64,000 nucleotides of DNA from Antedon mediterranea (Eukaryota > Echinodermata > Crinoidea > Comatulida > Antedonidae). Shown in pieces: positions 39,938-50,313 of the stretch (position 1 is the stretch's first letter; every line of letters starts with the position of its first letter). The stretch is taken from contig NC_092676.1 in the NCBI RefSeq assembly GCF_964355755.1, forward strand, positions 19,326,288-19,390,287, given 5' to 3'. The position numbers and the translations under genes are program-made. The notes beneath the pieces were generated by a model, which had not been told where the DNA came from, did not search any database, and saw nothing but the letters and a program-made list of their open reading frames with translations.

Positions 39938-40159
39938 ATAAATTAACAAAACGAAAACATTAAAAGAATTAAAAGACCTCTACTAAATTGCACCAGCAAT
40001 ATGCATTGGTTTTCATATTTTAAACATAACTTTTAGGAAAGCCACACTTTCATGCATGCAGTCAATTAATCACGAATTAATTTTACCACATACACTTTAA
40101 TTGTTTAGAATAGTATTATTACTATGGTGTCATAACTTTCACTTTACCCAACACCCAGC

Positions 40160-41030
40160 AGTTAGAGAAAATGAATATTTTGTTTAAATTATTAGAGAAT
40201 ATAAAACAATATTCTATGTGGTGCATAGTACTGATAATATTTATTACAAAAATAATTCACAAAAATAATTTTAAATATGTATTTTTACCCCTGTTTACCA
40301 TTGTTTTTTAATAAAAAATGTTGACAAATCAACTCAGTCTTCTTAGTCCCTTATAAAGGAAAAAAACACTTAACAGCAGTTAAGGAGAAAATGAATATTT
40401 TGTTTTAATTACTACAGAATATAAAACAATATTTTATATGTTGCATAGTACAGATATATTTATTACAAAAATAAATCATAAAAATAATTTTATGAATATG
40501 TATTTTTAACTCTGATTAATCAAGTTTTTTTAAAAAAAATGTTGACAAATCAACTCAGTCTTCTTAGTCCCATATAAAGGCAACATTTACATTTAACAGA
40601 AGTTAAACAGAATGGATATTTTGTTTTAATTACTAGAGAATATAAAACAATATTTTATATATGTTGCATAGTACAGATATATTTATTACAAAAAAAAATC
40701 ATAAAAATAATTTTATGTATATGTATTTTTAACTCTGATTAATCAAGTTTAAAAAAAAATGTTGAAAAATCAACTCAGTCTTCTTAGTCCCTTATAAAGG
40801 AAAAAAACACTTAACAGCAGTAAAAGAGAAAATGAATATTTTGTTTTAATTACTACAGAATATAAAACAATATTTTATATGTTGCATAGTACTGATATAT
40901 TTATTACAAAAATAATTCATAAAAAATAATTTTAAATATGTATTTTTACCTCTGATTAACCCTGTTTTTTTAACAAAAATGTTGACAAATCAACTCAGTC
41001 TTCTTAGTCACATAAAGGCACCACAAACTT
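40160..41030. repeat. Four tandem copies of an AT-rich repeat of about 220 bp
   Basis: The phrase AATGAATATTTTGTTT (third copy AATGGATATTTTGTTTTA) recurs near 40,170, 40,391, 40,611 and 40,831. Each time it is followed by TATAAAACAATATT and, about 150 bp later, by AAATCAACTCAGTCTTCTTAGTC. Copies differ by small substitutions and indels. The block separates the long-unit array from the 3' side of the prenylcysteine oxidase gene and shares no sequence with the array. No coding potential seen. Confidence 0.85.
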
Positions 41031-41296
41031 ATTCATAAGGTTTGTAAACGAAAGTTTCAGTAAAGTTTACAAGTGCAAACTATATGTAATTGATTTGTGT
41101 GTACCCTCATTTTTAAACATATATTTTAGTCTACTCTGTAAGACTGTAGTATTTTATTACATTGAAACAGTCAATGAACTTACTGTGACCTCCATCCACT
41201 TATAAAATCCTTATACTTATGGTGTCTTTTTTATTAATTTTTTTTTTTACATTCATTTGAAGAGTGGAAAAATAAACGAAACAAAGAAAACATCTT
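41031..41296 (-). other. Probable 3' untranslated region of the prenylcysteine oxidase gene
   Basis: Non-coding AT-rich sequence after the stop codon. On the minus strand an AATAAA polyadenylation signal lies at 41235-41230, about 60 nt past the stop. The true cleavage site cannot be seen. Confidence 0.5.
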
Positions 41297-44261
41297 TTAC
41301 AATTCAACCTTAGGTGCAGACTTAATATAACTATCAATCATTGTAACATTTTTTATCCAGTTCTGGTATGCCAATTGTGCAACATTTTTCCCCGAAATGG
41401 CACCAATTTCCATTGCACTAGCAGCCCATTCTAACCCACTAGTGTAATACAGATTTTGACTAAGTTGGTAAGGAGGTAACTTATCATTTGTGGAATAATT
41501 AGGATAAGCAAGCCAATCAACAATTTTGACTTCGCTGACATTTAGAAACAATTCATTAATCTCCTCATCCGACAGAGGGCGTTCTGTGAATATCTTATAA
41601 ACATATGGGATATCTTCCCTTACCCCAGTCTCGTAATCGACTGGAATTTTTAGCGCTAGGCCTCGTATGGGTATTTTACCATCAACTGTGGTCATGATTT
41701 CTTCTGGAAGATCGGGTAGAGTGGGTTTACCGAAGTATTTTGAATTTGGTGTTCCATGTACAAAATTAGCTACAGTTCTCTGATATTCACCTTTGAAATA
41801 ATGAATTGGTGGTGAAATATTTTCAAAATCAATTTTAGACAACTTGTCTTGAAGAGGAGTTGCGACAACTACAATGTCAAAATCTTTGGAGGTCAACTTT
41901 CCGGTTTCTTCATCATTCCAATACAAAGTGTAAGAGTTATCCTCATTGCCTCTAACTTTCATTACTTTTCTTTTTATCAATGTGGCTTTTGAGACTTTGA
42001 TAAGATTTTCACAAACTTGTTTGTTTCCATTAAACACACTCCAAAGACCTGGTTGAACACCGGCAAGTGAAATCAATCCTAGGAATAAAAAATGATAAGA
42101 AATTAAATTTTGTAATTTTGTTTCATCAAATAACTGAAATCAAATCAAGAATTTAAAAACGTAGTAGCTCTTATCTCTTGCAATACACAAATTAAAGTAT
42201 AAAAAATAAATTGGTTTAAATGTTGTTAATTACATTAAAAATAAATTTAAGTCTTGTGTCTGTTAATTTAGGAGCCTAAGGTGGGGTTTGGGTTATAGTC
42301 AAGCTTGTGAATATATTTGCTAATAATAATATGGTATATTTTTTAGGGCAAGCACAGTTTATAATGAGCAAATTAATCTGAACACTATAGAGGGCAGCAT
42401 ACTCAAATTGTTCAATTTCAGAGTAAGTATACCATCACGCAGATGCAGTGTCTAAACCTCGGCATGATTATGGTATGTTATGTCATGGATGGGTAGATAC
42501 TGACCTGCAAAAGCAGTCATATTGACCGATTGACCATAATTTTCTCTTGTTGCCACTGTGGCAAGCTCATCAATAAGCCGTTGTGATAAGCCAAAACCTT
42601 TTAATACATCCGCAAGAGGCATTTTTGTGTAATTCAGAAACACCTCATCCATAGCTGCAAGCAGTAACTCTGGTGTGCTAAAGGAGTAACCAATACTTTG
42701 TATGTCGTAGATACTGTCAAGTAAAATACAAACAATAAACAAATTAAGTATAAAATAATACTGTATGATATAATAATTCCACCTAATTTAGGCTAAATAT
42801 GGACACATATTTAGTTGATTCCATTGGTTAATACAATCCAAGTATAATCCCACCCACTATAAATTTGTTTGCCAAATTTTGTACCCACACCCTCTTGAAC
42901 TATAATTTTGGTCAAATATGATAATGATATTAATAATTTATTATTTTAATAAATATTTTGTTCTTTATATGAATGTTTTTTCCAACTGTTTTTTTTTTAA
43001 CCACAATATGGTGGCGGTATTAGCTACTATTAGGCTATTTTCAGTATTTATATTTAGCCCAACAACACAACACCCCTGTGCTCCCCTCCCACACATGCCC
43101 CTCTCACACATGCCCCTCCCACACATGCCCCTCCCAACATCATAGATCCTCCTTTGGAAATGATGATGATACCTAGAAAAGCTGTCAATCATTTTATTGA
43201 TTTCACTGTTTAAGTAAATGAAGTCTAGCTTATATCGCCACAGCAACTTCAGGATGTTCAATATCTCTGATGAACCCTCTTCATAGACAAACTCTTTGCC
43301 ATTGTAAATACCCATCCTTAAATCAGGGGAGTCAGCCTTCTTTAAATCTATAGGAAAACATTGTATTACAATCCGATACATGCCATAAAATAATAAAAAA
43401 ATATTTTTAGTAGTACCAGAGGATTAGTTCAATTAAATCTTTAAAACAAAATTGACTACTGTACATCCAAAAAAAAAAAAAAAAAAAGTAGATATTGACC
43501 ATTTTTTCTACAGGTTTGAACATTTCCTTCTCTTTTTCACATGAAAATTAATTGTGCAATTGCTTAAATTTCCCAAAATGTTTTATTATATTAACAGATA
43601 GAAAGAAAAATGCAATACATAATATAATAAACAACTAGTTATCAAACATGATTTATGATCGACGGAACGAACTCTATCTCACCAAACTGATCCAGAAAAT
43701 CATCCATATACACATTTTTCTCATGTAGAACTGAACCACCAGACTCATAAAATCTGTTCGCCAATTCCACAGTTGCCATTCGTCCACCAATTTCATTTGG
43801 TTCAAATAATGTAACAGAGACACCATCACCAAACACTTTTGGTAGGAAGTAACTGCAGGAGGTTCCACTAATACCACCACCAATGACAGCTAAAAAAAGT
43901 AAAAACAGAAAACAAAACTGTGGTTATTCGATGATGATCGGGACCACGGCGATACAGTAATTATTAAACTAGGCCTATCTATGCATGCACAGTAGCACTA
44001 GCAGTAGTAGACTCTAGAGAGGTCTACTAGGCATAGCTAGCTAAGTTAGTAGTAGTAGGCTACTACTACCGGTACCTACCTTGTCTTACTTTACCTAGAG
44101 ATAGGCTTAGATAGATAGCTAGTTGAGTAATTCTTTCTGGTGATTGACTTACCAATAGCTACATTTTCACTGTCTTTATTGTCATCGAATAAAGCATATG
44201 CTGACCATGGTATTAGTAGAAAGCATACTATTAAACTAATTAACTGTGAATACAAATACAT
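41297..44261 (-). CDS. PCYOX1: Prenylcysteine oxidase, five coding exons
   Basis: A FAD enzyme that oxidatively cleaves the thioether of farnesyl- or geranylgeranyl-cysteine, releasing cysteine, a prenyl aldehyde and H2O2; the vertebrate enzyme is lysosomal. Coding exons, minus strand: 44261-44153, 43889-43683, 43347-43173, 42713-42505, 42078-41297. All have GT-AG borders, phases agree throughout, and the product is 493 residues, close to the vertebrate length of about 505. Residues 1-23 form a hydrophobic signal peptide. The dinucleotide-binding GGGISG is at 40-45 and the GGRMAT motif at 71-76. The C-terminal third has SAMEIGAISGKN near the FAD site, and several N-X-S/T sequons suit a secreted or lysosomal route. 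Similarity to vertebrate PCYOX1 runs the full length. It could equally be orthologous to PCYOX1L; I cannot separate the two here. Confidence 0.9.
43060..43140. repeat. Short C-rich minisatellite in intron 3 of the prenylcysteine oxidase gene
   Basis: Three to four copies of a unit of about 15 bp (CACACATGCCCCTCC, with small changes). Confidence 0.75.
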
Positions 44262-45226
44262 AACGAAATAGGATGACTACTATTAACTAAAATACTACTG
44301 TACTACGGAAGAGTCTTCCTACTACCACACTATCTTTGCCTAAACCAAACCAAAACATTAAAGCACTCCCTCTATCGTTAACCGGAAGACAAAAACATGT
44401 GGTTGTGTTGTTTGTTTGTGAGACGACGACGGAGACATCGTCTCAAGGAAGGAGGAAGGTACATCCACGGTAATTAAATTTAAAATTTAAATTCTAAATT
44501 TGGTTTATATATAACCATGCTGTAATTTGTTTGATCCACTCATTCATGGGGAGGCCTAGACTGAACCTGTTACTTTAGTACTGATTAATTAGCTAAAAAA
44601 GCCTAGGCTAGAAGGCCACTGGACTGCTACTGGTAGCGGGACGATTCGGCACACTTATATTTATCGGCTTTTTGATATGCATGTATAATATAAGCATAAA
44701 ATAAGCTTTTTTCCCTAAACTTTATTTTCAGAGAGACTATGGGGTAGTACTACTGTAATAGGGATAAAGATGCAATAAAGCAAACATTTTGAAAACATTA
44801 TCGAAAATGATCATTTTTTAGTCACTTTTTATCTGAGTTTTCTGTTGAGCACAAATTTACAATTCGAATACAAAAAGTACTCAACGAATCTTTACGTTGA
44901 CAATGAAAGTTCCCAATCGAATACAACAATTCTTTGCTCAGTGCGCCTGCTGCATGCTGACATACTGCATTGCCCTCTGCCTGCAGTTGGTAGACTTTAA
45001 ATTACATGCTTCTTATGTTGTGCACGATTTGAAATTTGTGCAAATTTAAAAGAGCACAAAATTTTTTTTTCAGTATTTGATCAAACCAAAGTCAGTTGTA
45101 AAAAGTAATTAAAGAAAGATTTACAAACGAGTTAGGCCTATGTTTGAGATATAATAGATGATTTATTGATGATATAAGTTCAGTGTACTTAAACTTGTTT
45201 TATTTTAAATTTTATTTTTTAAACAG
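44262..45226. promoter_or_regulatory. Divergent intergenic region between prenylcysteine oxidase and Diablo genes
   Basis: Under 1 kb separates the two start codons, which point away from each other, so a shared promoter region is likely. An ETS-type CCGGAAG lies at 44382-44388, about 120 bp upstream of the oxidase start. A plausible non-coding first exon of the Diablo gene ends at a splice donor (GAAG|GTACAT) at 44458, with the matching acceptor at 45225-45226. Transcription start sites cannot be seen directly. Confidence 0.45.
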
Positions 45227-45230
45227 CAAA

Positions 45231-47973
45231 ATGTGGAGTAGTACATTAATAAGATTTGTTGCTAGAAACAGGATTGTGTGGTATTCTATGAGTGCTGGGA
45301 TTTTCACAAGCCAGGTTAAAACAGAAACAAACATTCAAAAAGCTTCTACCAAATCTTATATATTACAGGTATATATAATAGTTTAATAAATTGCCTGATT
45401 CATTGGCAGTTACAGAGAAGGATACAGCATTGTGTACAGGGCCGTAGCCAGGATCTGTCAAGGGGAGGGGGTATGGGGTACGTATTTGGGTCACTGCAAT
45501 ATAACAATATGTACGCGCTTGTCTGGCGGTGTGAATCGTTCGTGGCCTAGCTGTAGTGAAAATTCACTATACATGCAATTCATTTGCAACACTTATACAT
45601 TTACAGACACGTAACGCTCGATGTATGCTCATACAGGGAAGAAGAAGTTATTCACAAACGAAACAAATTTGTCAATTATTTATGAATAACCTTTTGTACT
45701 GTGGGGCACATATTTGGAGGATTTTCAAAGATAACGTGAGGGTATTTGGCTTGTCAGGGATGGAGGTTCGCAGTCTGTTAAGTGGGGTTCGCTGTAAAGT
45801 GGGGGTTTGCACATAAAAACCTCCCCTGGCTACGGTCCTGGTGTATAAAGGGGAAGGTGGGGGTGTATTTTTCTTTCTATTTCTATTTAAATATAAGAGG
45901 TTGCAGCGATGTAGCTACAAGTTTTCGCAAGAAAAGGGAACAATCTCTGTTCAAGCCACGTTGTTTGAGGTTGGGTGCGTGGGTTGCGTGCCTGATGTAC
46001 TTGAATCATGGATATTTCAATCTGGTACAATACGTTCACTTCTGTTATAAGAGAACTCTAAAAGCCTGAATAGCTTCATATAAATGTTAATAACTATTTC
46101 TTCAGGATGTTTCTTCAGATTTGACCCATAGCCAGTTGATCAAGAATGCATCAAGTGCTGCAGTTGATTCAGCTTCAAGACTTCTGTCGCAGACAGCAAT
46201 AGCAATCATTAACGTGTACAATAGTTATACAAAGGTAAACCCACAATTAAACAGATTCATGGAAACTTCCCAATTCACAAAGCGGATCTAAAGCTCTGTC
46301 TACACTATCAAACTTTATGGTACAAAAATATGTGATGTGCCCATATATGGACATGATGATGTCATATCACTACATATTTGGGAATATCACTACCATATTG
46401 GGCACATTACACTTTTTTTTGTCAAACTAGTTTAATAGTGTGGACGAAACTTAAGGGAGGACACAACTTGAAAAAGGAATTGTTACCAAATGTGCTGTAT
46501 ACATTGTTTATTGTTAAAGGGTATAACATATTGCCCATTACAAAATATAAACCCTGGCAACAGCATTGAAAATAATCCAACTCACCCCTTGTCAATGGCA
46601 AAGCATGATGACTTTTTTTTAATGTTATAATAAGATAAGAAGTCTAAATAAGTTTATTTTGACCAAAAAAAAGTATGATATGTGCCAAAATATGACAGTG
46701 ATATACCCAAATATGGTAGTGGTATGACATCATCATGTCCATATACATATATGTGGGCACATCACATTCTTTTGTACTGCACCGCTGATGAAAAATGAGG
46801 TTGGTTAATGCTGTTGCCAAGACGACCCACACTTTACAACAAATAATAGAAATTTTAAATAAGCTACCCTTTAAATAATTTTCTCTTTTTATGAAGTCAG
46901 TTGAAGATCTCATAGAGTTATTCAAGCTTCATACGCAGTGCCTTGGAGATGAAGCTGCACAGGATGATGTATGGCAGATGATAATCCAGCAAAGAGTGGA
47001 ACTAGATGACCAGAAGGCTGCCATAAAGGAACTTGATGACCTTCTTAATACTGCCAGGAAAGTGTTAGAGAACGCTTCTGAGGCTGCATATATATCAGGT
47101 AACATTTATTTTCAGGATTTTTATATCAAAGATTCTCTCCAGGTGGAATGCCATCCTGAGATGAGTAGTAGTAATTAGTACAGTCTTGTTTATTTTTAAT
47201 TAATTTATATGTAACTATGTTACTTTCTATGGACCAGAAATTCAGAAATAAAAGATTGATTGATTGTATATCATATTCTTCTAGATGCCTATATTTTTCG
47301 TTTAATAGTGTTCTCTATAGTTTGATGTGCTTCAATTATAACTGTGTTTTAAATTTGTATAGCACCCTCTCTTGTTTGGCTATACTTTCATAAATGTACA
47401 CCATATTTCAATTTTCTGAGCCATTGTGTGTAATATGTGAGATATTATAATATATGTTGCAATATTGCTTCATATCAAGTGATAGAACATTATGTTGTTA
47501 TGAACATTATTATTTTGTTATGTTATTACTAGGCACTTTGTTGATTATAAATATCATAACCGTGTGTGCTGTAGTGTTATGTACCGTATCCTGAAATTTT
47601 ACTTATTTGACCTCCTTTCACAATTAGCAAGTACAGGTATCTTTTTAATTAATTTAATTACCATATTTATTATTTCTTTGTTACCTGGTTACTAAATCTG
47701 TACTAGTTGTATTTGAAGTGTGAACAATTAAATAAAAGAAAACAAATTTGGTAAAGTGTGAAGTAACATTAAATTATCTTTTTTTTTGTTGAAGGATGCG
47801 AATATTCTGCTGTAACTGCAAATGAGAAACTACATACTACCAATGTTTTAGTTGAAAATGCACAAATGGCGTCACAGAAAATGGATGTTCAACTGGCACA
47901 GGCCCAAAAGGAAGATATTACGGAGGTCATGAACTCTGAAGATTCTAATTTAGAATCAGATCAAGAAAGTTGA
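45231..47973 (+). CDS. DIABLO: Diablo/Smac-like mitochondrial protein, four coding exons
   Basis: Homologue of the mitochondrial protein that, once released to the cytosol, binds inhibitor-of-apoptosis proteins and frees caspases. Coding exons: 45231-45368, 46106-46234, 46897-47098, 47795-47973. All have GT-AG borders and consistent phases; the product is 215 residues (human 239). The ATG lies four bases after a splice acceptor, suggesting an upstream non-coding exon. Residues 1-25 are basic and hydrophobic, like a mitochondrial presequence. The rest is helical and aligns end to end with the Smac three-helix bundle, including DDVWQMIIQQRVE, EAAYISG and KMDVQLAQAQKED. The acidic C-terminus also fits. 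The canonical AVPI inhibitor-binding tetrapeptide is absent; AGIF at 22-25 is the best stand-in. Exon 3 must use the AAG acceptor at 46896, because the TCAG four bases on would bring an early stop. Confidence 0.85.
45437..45840. mobile_element. 404-bp miniature inverted-repeat transposon in Diablo intron 1
   Basis: Ends are CAGGGCCGTAGCCAGG and its imperfect complement CCTGGCTACGGTCCTG (15 of 16 match). A 5-bp direct repeat GTGTA lies immediately outside each end (45432-45436 and 45841-45845), consistent with a target duplication. No transposase inside. The CAGGG start recalls hAT-type ends, but those usually make 8-bp duplications, so I leave the superfamily open. Confidence 0.7.
46291..46453. 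mobile_element. MITE copy 1 (CTACACTATCAAACT family), Diablo intron 2
   Basis: Imperfect terminal inverted repeats of about 22 bp: GTCTACACTATCAAACT at the left and AGTTTAATAGTGTGGAC at the right. The interior has ATATATGGACATGATGATGTC and short tandem ACTACCATATTTGG-like segments. No coding capacity. Confidence 0.75.
46652..46785 (-). mobile_element. MITE copy 2, same family, reverse orientation
   Basis: Reverse complement of the interior of copy 1 (GATATGTGCCAAAATATGAC through GACATCATCATGTCCATATA). The outer inverted repeats are not recognisable, so this is an end-trimmed copy. Confidence 0.65.
47200..47410. repeat. Small dispersed repeat pieces in Diablo intron 3
   Basis: A short AAATAAAAGATTGATTGATTG tract near 47246 resembles the 3' tail of a non-LTR retrotransposon. 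The segment CACCCTCTCTTGTTTGGCTA near 47365 recurs with few changes near 60,961 in the FDPS gene, so it belongs to a dispersed family. Confidence 0.4.
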
Positions 47974-47984
47974 TGACAGTTGAT

Positions 47985-48190
47985 TGTTACATACACTAAC
48001 AAACTTTATGTGACACAAAAAAGTGATGTGTTCATATATGGACATGATGATGTTACATCACTACCATATCTGGACATATCACTATGATATTTGGACATAA
48101 CACTACCATATTTGGACATATCACTACCATATTTGGTCACATCGCACTTTTTTTGTCAAACTAGTTTGATAGTGTAAACAAAGCTTTACA
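47985..48190. mobile_element. MITE copy 3, immediately after the Diablo stop codon
   Basis: Same interior as copy 1 (ATATATGGACATGATGATGT) and right end TAGTTTGATAGTGTAAAC. The internal CACTACCATATTTGGACATAT segment is expanded in tandem. It begins about 12 bp past the stop codon, so the 3' untranslated region probably starts inside it. Confidence 0.7.
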
Positions 48191-48237
48191 AATACAGATT
48201 ACATTGAGAAAACTATTGTCAATACCCATTTGTAGTT

Positions 48238-48925
48238 GGGACACCCTATTAAGGAGACACTATGTGTGAAACGAATGAAGGGCAATATATGTTTTAACAC
48301 TACCAGTCAACCCCTGTTTAGAGACGGCTCTATTCACAGATACACCTTTTAAAGGGACACTCCATTAAGGGTATGCTTTCATGTGAAACGAATGAAGGGC
48401 AATAATGTTCTAACACACAGACAACCCCTATTTAGAGACACCCCTATACAGAGGTACACCTTTTAAAGGGACACCCATTAAGGGTATGCTTTCATGTGAA
48501 ACGAATGAAGGGCAATAATGTTCTAACACACAGACAACCCCTATTTAGAGACACCCCTATACAGAGGTACACCTTTTAAAGGGACACCCATTAAGGGTAT
48601 GCTTTCATGTGAAACGAATGAAGGGCAATAATGTTCTAACACACAGACAACCCCTATTTAGAGACACCCCTATTTAGAGACACCCCTATACAGAGGTACA
48701 CCTTTTTAAAGGGACACCCATTAAGGGTATGCTTTCATGTGAAACGAATTAAGAGCAATATATGTTCTAACACACAGACAACCCCTATTAAGGGATACTC
48801 CTTTTAAAGGAACGGGTATGCTTTCATGTAAATATAATATGTTTAACACTACAGTCAATTCAGGGATACACCTATTAAGGGGACACTTTGTTGAGTTCTG
48901 AAAGTGTGCCCTTAATAGAGGTTCT
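48238..48925. repeat. Minisatellite with a 113-bp period
   Basis: TTAAGGGTATGCTTTCATGT occurs at 48365, 48478, 48591 and 48721. The spacing is 113, 113 and 130 bp, the last enlarged by a repeated TTTAGAGACACCCCTA segment. More diverged copies flank these on both sides, giving about six in all. No coding role seen. Confidence 0.85.
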
Positions 48926-49818
48926 AATGTTAATCTATGCTTACACCACAGGTCATGCATATTAAGAAAGCATAGTACCCTCTAAAGATTCTGCTTTAAC
49001 ATGTTATTTAACATTGTCAGTATTATATGGATTAAAGTCCAATTTACACAGACGACGAGTGGTAACGTTAAGCGGAAAGCCGTGTAGGTTTTCCCTAGAA
49101 TCTGTATCAACCTTGAGCAAAAACCACCCGTCCGCTCCATATTTTGTGTAAATGTTCATAAGAAATAGATTCTATATTGTTATTACTGTTACCGTCTGTG
49201 TAAATTGGCCTTTAGGATCTAGATCACATGCCTACCAGCTCTTATTGATGCAGTCTGACCTACAAGATTATACAGAAATGCAGGGATCAATTTCGATGAA
49301 ATTTAAATTTTTAAAAGGCATTGAAATACGTAAAAACAAGTTACAAAAGCATGTATTTCAGTTTTACTTACTGCCATAAAAATGAAACAATACACAATAT
49401 ATGAACTACTTTATTATATTAAAAAAATCAATAAAACAACGTACGTGAAATAATATGTTAGTGCTCGATCGATGAGCCTAGTTTAAATATAACAATAATA
49501 CGAATAATATGGTTACTTCATAATATTTAATAGCTACAAAGTGTCCATATGAACTTAGTATAATTTTGTCATTCATTGCAGTTCTCTTGCTGGGTGCGAC
49601 CATAATATATTTTGTGATTAGTGATAAAAACACAAGTAACCAAATATTGTTTATTTTCTATTTTTGTACATTTAAATTTAAAGGCACAGAGAAATTCTAA
49701 ACTAAACAGTGGTGTATACATGCTGCAAGCGACTATAATGTATTATGTGATTAATGATGAAACATATAAGTAACTAAGAACTTCTTGTTTATTTCTATTT
49801 TATACATTTAAATGTATA
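48926..49818. other. Intergenic DNA, no feature recognised
   Basis: AT-rich single-copy-looking sequence. Open frames are short and lack splice context or known motifs. Confidence 0.5.
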
Positions 49819-49852
49819 GAGAAACCATGGAGGTATACCTCCATGGAGAAAC
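49819..49852. mobile_element. Tiny palindromic insertion: 20-bp palindrome with 7-bp flanking repeat
   Basis: CATGGAGGTATACCTCCATG (49826-49845) is a perfect palindrome lying between two identical GAGAAAC heptamers (49819-49825 and 49846-49852). The same arrangement with a related palindrome occurs at 55,601, pointing to insertion with target duplication. Confidence 0.55.
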
Positions 49853-50109
49853 TAACCTGCCAGGTGGTATACTTGTTAATAAATTTTGCAAATGTATAAA
49901 TAATGTAATACAGTATATATTAAAAGAAGTTACGCATCCTAACCCATAGATTAAATGTTGTCTTTTTTTTAATTCAAATATACCACTATAAGTTAAAAAA
50001 TTACCCTGCAAACAATGTCAATCACAATGTACAGTCATTTAAATAATGGTGTTTTGTCTGCTGCTTGCAATCATACATTCAATAACCATATATTTATTTA
50101 TATATATAT
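49853..50109. other. Intergenic DNA with a TA microsatellite
   Basis: Nothing recognised apart from a TATATA run at about 50,098-50,110. Confidence 0.5.
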
Positions 50110-50313
50110 AAATCCAAAGGCAAATTACTGAAAAAAATGACAATGCTGTGGGTATCAGTGGCTGGATCTCAATGGAGATACAAAAAAAAAGCGAAAAGCT
50201 AAATCAAAACGATAAATAAACAGCCAGAAAAGTTAGCAGAGCTTTCGGGCAACACTAGCCCTTCATCAGTGCAAGTGAGTGAATTTTGATAAAGTCATAT
50301 ATATATATATGAC
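50110..50313 (-). mobile_element. Penelope-like repeat fragment with hammerhead-like core
   Basis: About 200 bp sharing near-identical stretches with the inverted copy at 62,779-62,992 (for example ATGCTGTGGGTATCAGTGGC and its complement). Read on the minus strand, 50269-50234 gives CTGATGA, one A, a 4-bp stem GGGC/GCCC with loop TAGTGTT, GAAA, and a short GC-TCT-GC hairpin followed by TA. This is the order of a hammerhead ribozyme core. Hammerheads of this minimal kind are known in terminal repeats of Penelope-like retroelements. I see no convincing stem I, and the extra A after CTGATGA is unusual, so this copy may be decayed. Confidence 0.5.

Noticed and set aside
17875-39938. Phe-rich minus-strand open frames over unit tails (up to 134 codons)
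   Set aside because: They are translations of poly-A linkers and hairpin modules, and their length simply tracks module number.
43674-43883. Alternative minus-strand frame over exon 2 of the oxidase gene
   Set aside because: It is a shifted frame of the exon that encodes the FAD-binding segment.
45432-46069. Overlapping plus-strand frames in Diablo intron 1
   Set aside because: They cover the MITE and its flank, overlap one another in different frames, and do not match Diablo or any family I know.
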